This document shows positions 15,876-22,717 of a stretch of 28,620 nt of DNA, one piece after another. The stretch's first letter is position 1. Each line of letters opens with the position of its first letter. The DNA comes from an uncultured Odoribacter sp. (GTDB lineage Bacteria; Bacteroidota; Bacteroidia; Bacteroidales; Marinifilaceae). Both the position numbers and the translations under genes were made by a program. The notes below the pieces were generated by a model. That model was not told where the DNA came from and ran no database searches. It saw only the letters and a list, made by a program, of their open reading frames with translations. The stretch spans positions 1-28,620 of the forward strand of contig UQTM01000042.1 in the NCBI GenBank assembly GCA_900544025.1. The letters run 5' to 3'.

Positions 15876-17666
15876 CTATTCTCTTACGGTCAAGCCCCAG
15901 GCATCCGCATATTGAGGATACTGTTTCCGGATACGCCTCACCTCATTCCAACACTCCTCATGCGTATCGAACGAAGCTGCGCTAACACGGTACATTCCCT
16001 GCTCGTTCCGCAGGATAGTGCTATTCCTGAATCCCATAAAGACCAAACGCTTCCTCAAAGCTTCCGCCTTTTCTTTACTCTTAAAGCTACCTACAATCAC
16101 ATAACAAGCCTTGATCTGCGGTTCGTCCGATGTCACTTTTTCCTCCTTCAGGGGAGCAAACGTCGTATCGGCTGGCAAAGTGTCTCTTTTCAGCGTATCT
16201 TTAGGTAACGTATCCTTTCTCGGCAACACAGGCTCGACCAAAACTTCTACCGGAGCCACCTCTTTACTTTTCTTCTTATGGTCTTTATGCCCGAACAAAA
16301 GATTTATTCCCACACGGGCACTGACCGACTTCGTATTCGTATAGTTGGCTGCCAATGTATTGTCGGTCATAGCATAAAGCTGGAACGGGCCTAACTTCGC
16401 CGTAATACCCGCTCCTATATTAGCATAGCTTCCCCGGGTCACGGTATAAGAAACGGAAGCACTTATATTACGGATCAGGCGGGCATTTACAGAAGCGGTC
16501 AAAGCCGGAATAAACATCTTATCCACCAGTGTCGCCTTAAACAAACCACCCACATTGAAAGTTTTATTCAATTGATAAGTCGCTCCCAAATGAAGTTTCG
16601 GGCTCAGCATCGTATTATAGGAACCGCCTCCCGGAGACAAACGGAATGTGGTATCCATTTTATCGATCAGGCGATCGAAAGCATCGTCCAAATCTTCATA
16701 TCCATCCTTATTCTGATTGATACTATTGGAAATATCCACCCCTTCCCATTCAAACTCGGTATCCTGATGGAAATTGTAAGTATTGCTCTTATTACCCCAG
16801 TGAATAAATCCCAAATCGGTCAAGCTGGCAAACAAATTGATCTTTTCGTTCAGTTTATACTGGCCTCCCAAATCGACGGCAAAACCGGGATTATGAGCAT
16901 TCAGAAACGAAGAAACACCGAGGCCGTCCGTATTCAGGTCAAAACTATCCCACTCAACAAATCCTTTATCATCCAAACGATACTTGACCTCTGCCGGAGA
17001 AGATACCCGGATATTCTGCCGTGACCGTAACAGCAAAGTCCCGTCGTCCAGAGTCCGTACTCCCATATCCGAATCGGTCATATGCACATTGGCGACACCC
17101 ATCAGGAATTTAGCCCGTCCTCCCACGGTCAGCTTACTGTTTACCTCCTTCGACAAACCCAAAGCAAATTCCAGATAAGCACTCCCATTCAGCCCCAGTC
17201 TGCCGAAATCCATGTTCGGATGACTCGCATTTCCTTCCTTCAAAAAAGTAAGCAAGTCCTTATTAAATCGCAACATAAAATCGTTCCGCTGGGTAATATC
17301 TAAAGTAGCATACCATTTCTTAGCCTTTATACCGAGCGAAAAAATAGAATTTTCATTATTGAAATTGATAAAATTCCGTTTTTTCAAACCCTTATAAAAC
17401 TTATCGATATCCACGTGCACGGAGTCCTGCCTTTTCACCAGCAGATCCTCTACCGTAAACGAAGAGTTGAGATAATTTACAGAAATACCGCTAAGCCCGG
17501 GCAACCCGATGAAAACTTTATATTCTGGCTGATAGGCCGGATTGATCCGGTAACGTTGTGGAAAATTAGATAAGAAGTAAGACGTATTATTACCGTCCTG
17601 TCCGTTCACTCCGCCCACGAATGACAGTAAAATCAAGGAGAGCAGAATACTACACTTAAATTTCAT
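15876..17666 (-). CDS. DUF5723-type outer-membrane protein with C-terminal SPOR domain
   Basis: 596-residue exported protein of a Bacteroidota-specific family. It has a signal peptide (residues 1-22, MKFKCSILLSLILLSFVGGV, cleaved near NGQ), then about 440 residues of alternating beta strands with repeated GLGVSSF / DLGGQYKLN / KLHLGATYQLN patterns typical of an outer-membrane beta-barrel. A Pro/Thr/Lys/Asp linker with KDTL-type repeats (RKDTLPKDTLKRDTLPADT) follows at about 490-508, then a SPOR domain at about 515-596 (CYVIVGSFKSKEKAEALRKR and MYRVSAASFDTHEECWNEV). SPOR domains bind denuded peptidoglycan glycans, so the protein probably links the outer membrane to the cell wall, perhaps at division sites. 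The DUF5723 name is from memory; the barrel and SPOR parts are read directly. It stands apart from queG by about 100 bp. Confidence 0.8.
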   Translation of the reverse strand: MKFKCSILLSLILLSFVGGVNGQDGNNTSYFLSNFPQRYRINPAYQPEYKVFIGLPGLSGISVNYLNSSFTVEDLLVKRQDSVHVDIDKFYKGLKKRNFINFNNENSIFSLGIKAKKWYATLDITQRNDFMLRFNKDLLTFLKEGNASHPNMDFGRLGLNGSAYLEFALGLSKEVNSKLTVGGRAKFLMGVANVHMTDSDMGVRTLDDGTLLLRSRQNIRVSSPAEVKYRLDDKGFVEWDSFDLNTDGLGVSSFLNAHNPGFAVDLGGQYKLNEKINLFASLTDLGFIHWGNKSNTYNFHQDTEFEWEGVDISNSINQNKDGYEDLDDAFDRLIDKMDTTFRLSPGGGSYNTMLSPKLHLGATYQLNKTFNVGGLFKATLVDKMFIPALTASVNARLIRNISASVSYTVTRGSYANIGAGITAKLGPFQLYAMTDNTLAANYTNTKSVSARVGINLLFGHKDHKKKSKEVAPVEVLVEPVLPRKDTLPKDTLKRDTLPADTTFAPLKEEKVTSDEPQIKACYVIVGSFKSKEKAEALRKRLVFMGFRNSTILRNEQGMYRVSAASFDTHEECWNEVRRIRKQYPQYADAWGLTVRE

Positions 17667-17695
17667 ATTTCAAATAAAGAATTTTTAACGCATGC

Positions 17696-17714
17696 ACATT
17701 TACGCGGTAAATGT
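17696..17714. promoter_or_regulatory. Palindromic operator-like site upstream of DUF5723-SPOR gene
   Basis: ACATTTAC GCG GTAAATGT is a perfect 8-bp inverted repeat with a 3-bp centre, 30-48 bp before the start codon. On the minus strand its right arm overlaps TACATTTA, one base from a -7 box. There is no T-tract, so a terminator for queG is unlikely; a dimeric regulator site is the simplest reading. Confidence 0.35.
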
Positions 17715-17766
17715 ATGTTAAATAACCAAGATTTTCAATAAAAACAGCTATTTATCTTACATATTT

Positions 17767-18660
17767 TTACAAATTCCTAATAATTTTCTCCAGCCCCGTC
17801 CGTTTTTGAGGCATATCTTTGAAAAGTTCTTTAAAATACGCCTCGTCCATCTCTCGCCAATCCTGTTCCGTCAAGCCGATTACTTCCGGCTTAGGCAAAA
17901 ATTCCGGGACATGATGCTCCTTCGCCTTTCCGTTCCAGGGACACACTTCCTGGCAAACATCACAGCCGAAAATACGTCCTCCGGCAAGATGCTTTAAAGT
18001 TTCGGGATATTCTCCTTTATTTTCAATCGTTTGATAGGAAATACATTTCCGGGCATCCACTTCATAAGGGATCAAAGCTCCCGTCGGACAAGCTTCCACA
18101 CAACGGTTACATCGCCCGCAATAAGACTCCGTAAACGGTTCGTCGTACTCATCGAAAACAGCGGTAGTCACAATCACACCGATAAAGCAAAATGACCCGA
18201 ACTCACGGCTGAGCAGCAAAGTATTTTTTCCCTGCCATCCCAATCCGGCACGCCGCGCCCATTCATGCTCCAGCACCGGAGCGGAATCCACAAAACACCT
18301 GCCTGTGACATCTTCTGTCTTCTGAAGCTCTCCCAACAAATGCCACAACCGTTCTTTCAGCACCGAATGATAATCCCTTCCCCAGGCATACTTCGCGATC
18401 CGGGGAATCCCCACAACCTGTTTTCGTGCCGTATAATAATTAGTCAGCGTAACGATCACCGATTTAGCCCCCTCCACCAATAAAGCCGGATTTTCCCGTT
18501 TATCCAGATTCCTGGCCATATACTCCATCCCTGCATTTTTTCCCGCTTCGATCCACCTCCGCAATCTCGCCACTTCACCAGACAACAATGCGACAGGAGC
18601 AACTCCTGCCGCATCAAAACCGGTTTCCCGGGCTAAATCTTTCAACTTCTGCAATTCCAT
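17767..18660 (-). CDS. queG: Epoxyqueuosine reductase QueG
   Basis: Cobalamin- and Fe-S-dependent enzyme for the last step of queuosine synthesis in tRNA wobble position 34. The 297-residue protein has the catalytic Asp in CFVDSAPVLEHEWARRAGLG (D125), followed by GWQGKNTLLL, and two [4Fe-4S] motifs: C180/C183/C186/C190 (CGRCNRCVEACPTGAL) and C205 with C232/C235/C239 (GCDVCQEVCPWN). It is a short form that stops soon after the second cluster region and lacks the C-terminal HEAT-like extension seen in longer members. It starts 15 bp after the stop of the sufT-like gene, so it appears to be the last gene of the sufS-sufE-sufT unit; the link makes sense for an Fe-S enzyme. Confidence 0.94.
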   Translation of the reverse strand: MELQKLKDLARETGFDAAGVAPVALLSGEVARLRRWIEAGKNAGMEYMARNLDKRENPALLVEGAKSVIVTLTNYYTARKQVVGIPRIAKYAWGRDYHSVLKERLWHLLGELQKTEDVTGRCFVDSAPVLEHEWARRAGLGWQGKNTLLLSREFGSFCFIGVIVTTAVFDEYDEPFTESYCGRCNRCVEACPTGALIPYEVDARKCISYQTIENKGEYPETLKHLAGGRIFGCDVCQEVCPWNGKAKEHHVPEFLPKPEVIGLTEQDWREMDEAYFKELFKDMPQKRTGLEKIIRNL

Positions 18661-18675
18661 TCTGAAAGCAGCCGC

Positions 18676-18990
18676 TTATATATCATATCCCAATTCCAGC
18701 TTCGCCACCTCACTCATCCGGTCGGGAGTCCAGGCAGGCTCAAAAACCAAATTCACCGTAACACTTTCAATCCCTTCTACTTCCATCACAACATCATGTA
18801 CCTGCTGTACAATCTCATCGGCAATCGGACAGCCGGGAGCGGTCAAGGTCATGTGGATCAAGACCTCCGAAGGTTTCGGGAACTCAATATCGTAAATTAA
18901 CCCCAAATCCCACACATTTACCGGAATCTCAGGATCATAAACCGTACAAAGTTTCTCAATGATTAAATCTCTAACTAAACTTGCAGCCAT
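18676..18990 (-). CDS. SufT-like DUF59/MIP18 Fe-S assembly factor
   Basis: 104-residue protein of the DUF59 (MIP18) family, which helps insert or mature Fe-S clusters, often encoded with suf genes. The family core is visible: YDPEIPVNVWDLGLIYDI at the N-terminus and LTAPGCPIADEIVQQV with the conserved cysteine in the middle; the C-terminal part has VNLVFEPAWTPDRMS. It lies 40 bp downstream of sufE and 15 bp upstream of queG, all on the minus strand, so co-transcription is likely. It lacks the extra N-terminal domain of long SufT proteins, so I leave the symbol blank. Confidence 0.88.
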   Translation of the reverse strand: MAASLVRDLIIEKLCTVYDPEIPVNVWDLGLIYDIEFPKPSEVLIHMTLTAPGCPIADEIVQQVHDVVMEVEGIESVTVNLVFEPAWTPDRMSEVAKLELGYDI

Positions 18991-19030
18991 GCCTTTTCAT
19001 TTTTAATTATGGAATCTTACCCGAACACTC

Positions 19031-19447
19031 TTATTGATTGGCATAAGCGATCGCATACATCTTGATCTGCTTCACCATAGATAATAAACCGTTGGAACGA
19101 GTCGGCGAAAGATGCTGGGTCAATCCGATCTCATCGATAAAATGCATATCCGCTTTCGCTATATCCTCCGGCTTCTGTCCGGAAAACACCCGGATCAACA
19201 ACCCTGCGATCCCCTTTGTTATAATCGCATCGCTATCGGCAGTAAAATACAATAACCCGTCTTTCATCTCCGCATGAAACCACACCCTCGACTGACAACC
19301 CTTAATCAGGTTCTCCTCCGTCTTGTGAGCTTCGTCCATTCCCGGCATCCCGGAACCGATCTCGATCAGGTAAGCATACTTATCCATCCAATCGTCAAAA
19401 ACCGCAAACTCATCTACGATTTCCCTTTCTGTCTCTTCTATTGTCAT
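19031..19447 (-). CDS. sufE: Cysteine desulfuration protein SufE
   Basis: Takes persulfide sulfur from SufS and passes it to the SufBCD scaffold. The protein is 138 residues from the ATG at 19447, the normal SufE length, and the acceptor cysteine falls at C51 in LIKGCQSRVW, the same number as in E. coli SufE. A longer open frame extends to 19534 but would overlap the end of sufS and add 29 residues without family resemblance, so I reject it. It starts 44 bp after the sufS stop codon and is followed by the sufT-like gene 40 bp later. Confidence 0.94.
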   Translation of the reverse strand: MTIEETEREIVDEFAVFDDWMDKYAYLIEIGSGMPGMDEAHKTEENLIKGCQSRVWFHAEMKDGLLYFTADSDAIITKGIAGLLIRVFSGQKPEDIAKADMHFIDEIGLTQHLSPTRSNGLLSMVKQIKMYAIAYANQ

Positions 19448-19491
19448 GTTTTTAATTCTTATCGTTAAAACCGCATAATAATTTATTTCGG

Positions 19492-20712
19492 TCAAACGCC
19501 GAACATCGTCGCCACTTTTTTCAATCCGGCACAAAACAGGTCGATCTCCTCTTTTGTATTATACATAGCCAGCGACGCCCTCACCATGCCGGTCACCCCG
19601 TAATGCTGCATCACCGGCTCGGCACACAATTGCCCGGTACGCACGGCAATCCCCATTTTATCTAACAAAACCCCCACATCCGAATGGTGAATATCGCCCA
19701 ACGCAAAAGAAAGCACCGACGATTTATGCGGAGCCTCCCCGAAAATTTTCATTCCTGGCACAGCGTGCATCCGTTCCAAAGCATATTCCAGCACCGGATG
19801 CTCATAAGCCGCAATATCATCCAAGCCTATCCCGTTCACATAACGGATCGCCTCACCCAAACCGATAATTCCGATAAAATCGGGAGTTCCCGCCTCAAAT
19901 TTAAAAGGCAACTCATTGTAAGTGGTTTTCTCAAACCGAACCTCTTTAATCATCTCTCCTCCTCCTTGCCAGGGTGGCATTTGTGTCAGCAATTCTTCTT
20001 TACCGTACAACACCCCGACACCGGTCGGGCCATATATTTTATGACCGGAAAAAACAAAAAAATCACAATCCAACGCCTGTACATCCACAGGGATATGCTG
20101 CACGGCCTGCGCCCCATCGACCAGCACTTTAGCACCCACGGCATGAGCCTTTCGAATAATTTCCTGCACAGGGTTTACCGTCCCCAGCACATTCGACACA
20201 TAAGCGACTCCCAGCAACTTCACCCGCTCCGTCAATAACTCGTCCAACTGTGTCGAATCCAGCTCTCCGTTATCCCGGAAAGGAATCACTTTTAACTTCG
20301 CTCCCTTCCGTTCACACAACATCTGCCAGGGTACGATATTCGCATGATGTTCCATCTCCGTCACCACAATCTCGTCACCTTCCTTCACAAAGGCCTCTCC
20401 GAAAGAATGAGCCACCAGATTGATACTCTCTGTTGTCCCCCTGGTGAAAATCACTTCCTTATCGGAAACCGCATGCAGAAATTCCCGGACAAGTTCCCTC
20501 GCCTCCTCGTTGGCATCCGTACATTTATTACTTAAATAATGAACCCCCCGGTGGACATTGGAATTATATTTCAAATAATACTCCCGCATTTTATCCACCA
20601 CCTGCAACGGCCGTTGCGTCGTAGCCCCACTATCCAGGTAAACCAGCCGCTTACCATATATTTTCTCTTGCAATATCGGAAAATCTTCCCGTATCTTATC
20701 TATATCGAACAT
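19492..20712 (-). CDS. sufS: Cysteine desulfurase SufS
   Basis: PLP enzyme that removes sulfur from cysteine for Fe-S assembly. The 406-residue protein has the N-terminal LVYLDSGATTQRP, the cofactor region TRGTTESINLVAHS, the His that stacks on PLP in EMEHHANIVPW, the Schiff-base Lys in FVFSGHKIYGPTGVGVLYGK, and the persulfide-carrying Cys in RTGQLCAEPVM. The short active-site loop with RxGxxC is the group II (SufS) type rather than IscS. It is the first gene of sufS-sufE-sufT-queG and has a -7 box 24 bp upstream. In many relatives sufBCD directly precedes it; here an AT-rich 2-kb segment lies between. Confidence 0.95.
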   Translation of the reverse strand: MFDIDKIREDFPILQEKIYGKRLVYLDSGATTQRPLQVVDKMREYYLKYNSNVHRGVHYLSNKCTDANEEARELVREFLHAVSDKEVIFTRGTTESINLVAHSFGEAFVKEGDEIVVTEMEHHANIVPWQMLCERKGAKLKVIPFRDNGELDSTQLDELLTERVKLLGVAYVSNVLGTVNPVQEIIRKAHAVGAKVLVDGAQAVQHIPVDVQALDCDFFVFSGHKIYGPTGVGVLYGKEELLTQMPPWQGGGEMIKEVRFEKTTYNELPFKFEAGTPDFIGIIGLGEAIRYVNGIGLDDIAAYEHPVLEYALERMHAVPGMKIFGEAPHKSSVLSFALGDIHHSDVGVLLDKMGIAVRTGQLCAEPVMQHYGVTGMVRASLAMYNTKEEIDLFCAGLKKVATMFGV

Positions 20713-20735
20713 TGCTTTACTGTAATATATTGCAG

Positions 20736-20743
20736 CAAAGTTA
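20736..20743 (-). promoter_or_regulatory. -7 box of the sufS unit
   Basis: On the minus strand this reads TAACTTTG, matching TAnnTTTG, 24 bp before the sufS ATG. No good -33 box. Its presence suggests sufSE is transcribed separately from sufBCD. Confidence 0.5.
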
Positions 20744-21244
20744 CTAAATATTTTCTGATTTTAGAGAATAGCCCATTCTCCATATACAACAAACACCCTC
20801 CTATATACTTTCAAACAATATCCAATCAGATCCCCTCAAATAAACAAGAATCCTACCATCCATTTTATTATCGGTCAAATTCTCAAAAGATAAAATAACA
20901 TCAAGCAAATTAAAACTATATACATCAGAAACGATCATTATCGCCATTTATAGCTTGCAAAAATACCTATAAATTATCTCCCTATCCTAACAGTAATTTA
21001 GTCAAGCGACTAATCTTTTAAAACGAACACAAATAACGAATTAACTTTACTATATTTATCAGATTGAAAACATAAAATTAATTTGCATATTTTTATTAAA
21101 CGATCACCATAAACTACAGGGTAATCGTAAAGGAACTATTTAAAACCGACTTAGTGATGTGCCCGGATAATGCGTCGCCACAATAACGAAAGAATATCCT
21201 ATACTGATCAAAAGAACGATTCAAAAATATAACTACTAACAAAT
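20744..21244. other. AT-rich intergenic region between sufS and the lipoprotein gene
   Basis: About 500 bp with no credible gene on either strand; any open frames have low-complexity, non-protein-like composition. It is clearly richer in A and T than the flanking suf genes, except for a short GC-richer patch near 21150-21185. It must hold the promoter of the lipoprotein gene at 21245, but no full TTTG-N19-TAnnTTTG pair was found; TATATTTA near 21051 and TATTTTTA near 21088 are the closest -7-like strings. No tRNA, transposase or clear repeat seen. Confidence 0.5.
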
Positions 21245-22402
21245 ATGAAAACCTTATTCCTATTCTCTTTATTCATTCTTTTAATAGGATGTAAAGAAAG
21301 TACTCAAAAGCTCTCTACAAATATTCCAACTTACAAAATTAATTTAGATAAAGCGGAAGAACTTTCTATTTACGACATCTTTTCAGAAGTAAACATAATA
21401 CCCCTCCAAACACCGGACACTATTATATGTAGTGGGATTCATGCTTATACCTATAAAAACAATGTTTTTTTCTGGGATCAACGGCAAAATATCGTCCTGA
21501 ACTTCGATACCCTCGGAAATTACCGATATAAAATCGATTCCAAAGGCAGGGAAGCCAACGAATATACTGGCATATTAAACATTTCCATTGACCGTTTTAA
21601 TGACCGTATTTTAATTTTAAGTTATTATAGCATATTACAATATGACCTAAATGGAAAATTCATTCAAAAAATTCAATATCCGGAAAACTTGGTTGTTCAT
21701 TCCGCTACCATGGTAAATAAAGATATATTACTTTGCGTAACAACAACAGCCAATAATAATCAATCCGACATTTTAAACTATTTATCTATTAAAAAGAAAA
21801 AGCTCATTGCCTCACACTATAAGGAAGATCCAATCTTCCCTGTCAATCGTGACATCTCTTATTACAATAAAAATTTATTTTATTGTATCTCTAAAAGTCC
21901 TATTGTTTATAATGTTACTTATTTAGAGCCACAACCAGCTTATCAATGGGATTTAGGAAAATACAATTATGATTATAGAGATTTATCGATACCTAAATTC
22001 AAGAACCGCCAAGAAATGCAAAAGAATCAAGTTCCATGGATTTATAAACATTGTCCATGGTTTTTCTATACGACACAAGAAAATCGTCAATATATTTATG
22101 CTTGTTTCACTCTTTTCGCAAATACGAATTACTTAAAGGAAAAAGCACCCGAATACCATGTTTTTTGGAATAAAAAAACAGGCTCTCCCAAAATCGTTAA
22201 GAAATTCAAAGAAAGTGATCGGATTTTTCATGGAGGCTCAAGCTGGACAGACGAAGCCATTTATTGTGCTGTTGAAAAAAGCATGATCCCACAATTTATA
22301 GACTTAAAAGCATTGACACCGGAAAATCAAAAAATGATAAAAGAATTACCGGAAGATTGTAATCCGGTATTATTGAAATACATTTTCAAAAAAGACGAAT
22401 AA
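21245..22402 (+). CDS. 6-bladed beta-propeller lipoprotein
   Basis: 385-residue predicted lipoprotein: an N-terminal hydrophobic stretch ending in the lipobox LLIGC (Cys16), so it would be anchored to a membrane and face the periplasm or outside. The body matches the Bacteroidales 6-bladed beta-propeller family (DUF5128-like): VNIIPLQTPDTIICSG after the start, then NVFFWDQRQNIVLNFDTLGNYRYKIDSKGREANEY, the family's 'GxGPGEY' position here being GREANEY, and further blade-like repeats. Function unknown. It is on the strand opposite to the flanking suf genes, sits between sufD and sufS, and uses visibly AT-richer codons (many Asn/Lys/Ile/Tyr) than its neighbours, which suggests later acquisition. 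No SusC/SusD or NVEALA peptide gene accompanies it. Confidence 0.75.
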   Translation: MKTLFLFSLFILLIGCKESTQKLSTNIPTYKINLDKAEELSIYDIFSEVNIIPLQTPDTIICSGIHAYTYKNNVFFWDQRQNIVLNFDTLGNYRYKIDSKGREANEYTGILNISIDRFNDRILILSYYSILQYDLNGKFIQKIQYPENLVVHSATMVNKDILLCVTTTANNNQSDILNYLSIKKKKLIASHYKEDPIFPVNRDISYYNKNLFYCISKSPIVYNVTYLEPQPAYQWDLGKYNYDYRDLSIPKFKNRQEMQKNQVPWIYKHCPWFFYTTQENRQYIYACFTLFANTNYLKEKAPEYHVFWNKKTGSPKIVKKFKESDRIFHGGSSWTDEAIYCAVEKSMIPQFIDLKALTPENQKMIKELPEDCNPVLLKYIFKKDE

Positions 22403-22414
22403 ATCAATCTATAA

Positions 22415-22443
22415 AAGTGGCATTTGTTTTTAGCATGCCACTT
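22415..22443 (+). terminator. Hairpin after the lipoprotein gene, likely terminator
   Basis: Arms AAGTGGCAT / ATGCCACTT (9 bp) around an 11-nt loop, 12 bp after the stop codon and followed by CTTATATC rather than a clean T-tract. It resembles, in inverted orientation, the hairpin at 22664-22695. Confidence 0.55.
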
Positions 22444-22461
22444 CTTATATCAATTTATTTT

Positions 22462-22654
22462 TCAGTCAGGAGTCTTCGCCATTAACACAAACAATATTGT
22501 AATTAGAATATTATCGAAATTTTCCTTCACACCCCAGATTAACATTCTCTAAAGGGGCTACCTTTAAATTGCTTACAAAGCCACTCTGCAAAATCAAGAG
22601 TACAAAATGCGGCCCAGCCATTCTATCATATAAAATATTGCTACACGTAGATTC
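22462..22654 (-). pseudogene. Possible eroded short reading frame
   Basis: On the minus strand an open frame runs from near 22654 (internal ATG at 22621) to a stop at 22511, encoding a protein-like stretch with MAGPHFVLLILQSGF and LENVNLGCEGKF. Right at that stop the next frame continues as FDNILITILFVLMAKTPD and ends at 22462. The join looks like one frameshift in a former gene or in a repeat that happens to be open. I do not recognise a family. Confidence 0.25.
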
Positions 22655-22663
22655 TACAAAGAA

Positions 22664-22695
22664 CAAATGGCATTCTGAAAACAGAATGCCATTTG
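22664..22695 (-). terminator. Terminator of sufBCD
   Basis: Perfect 14-bp stem CAAATGGCATTCTG / CAGAATGCCATTTG with loop AAAA, beginning 22 bp after the sufD stop codon. On the minus strand it is followed by TTCTTTG, a modest U-tract. Confidence 0.7.
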
Positions 22696-22717
22696 CACTA
22701 AAATATAAATTTACTTT

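Larger units (their letters stand above)
22415..22695. repeat. 281-bp tract bounded by two related, inverted hairpins
   Basis: The left hairpin (22415-22443) and the reverse complement of the right hairpin (22664-22695) share TGGCATT, a central TGTTTT and a closing ATGCCA in the same order, with small differences. The tract therefore has imperfect terminal inverted repeats, each itself a palindrome, as in some small non-autonomous mobile elements. The ~220 bp between them holds no intact gene, only a decayed-looking open frame on the minus strand. No clear target-site duplication was seen. Two convergent terminators of similar sequence are the plain alternative. Confidence 0.35.

Noticed and set aside
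16572..17024. 150-codon open frame on the plus strand
   Set aside because: Antisense to the DUF5723-SPOR gene; its residues are explained by the other strand's codons.
19448..19534. N-terminal extension of sufE overlapping sufS
   Set aside because: Starting at 19447 gives the standard 138 residues with the active cysteine at position 51; the extension overlaps sufS and lacks conservation.
19684..20238. 184-codon open frame on the plus strand
   Set aside because: Antisense to sufS, which is complete and has all catalytic residues.
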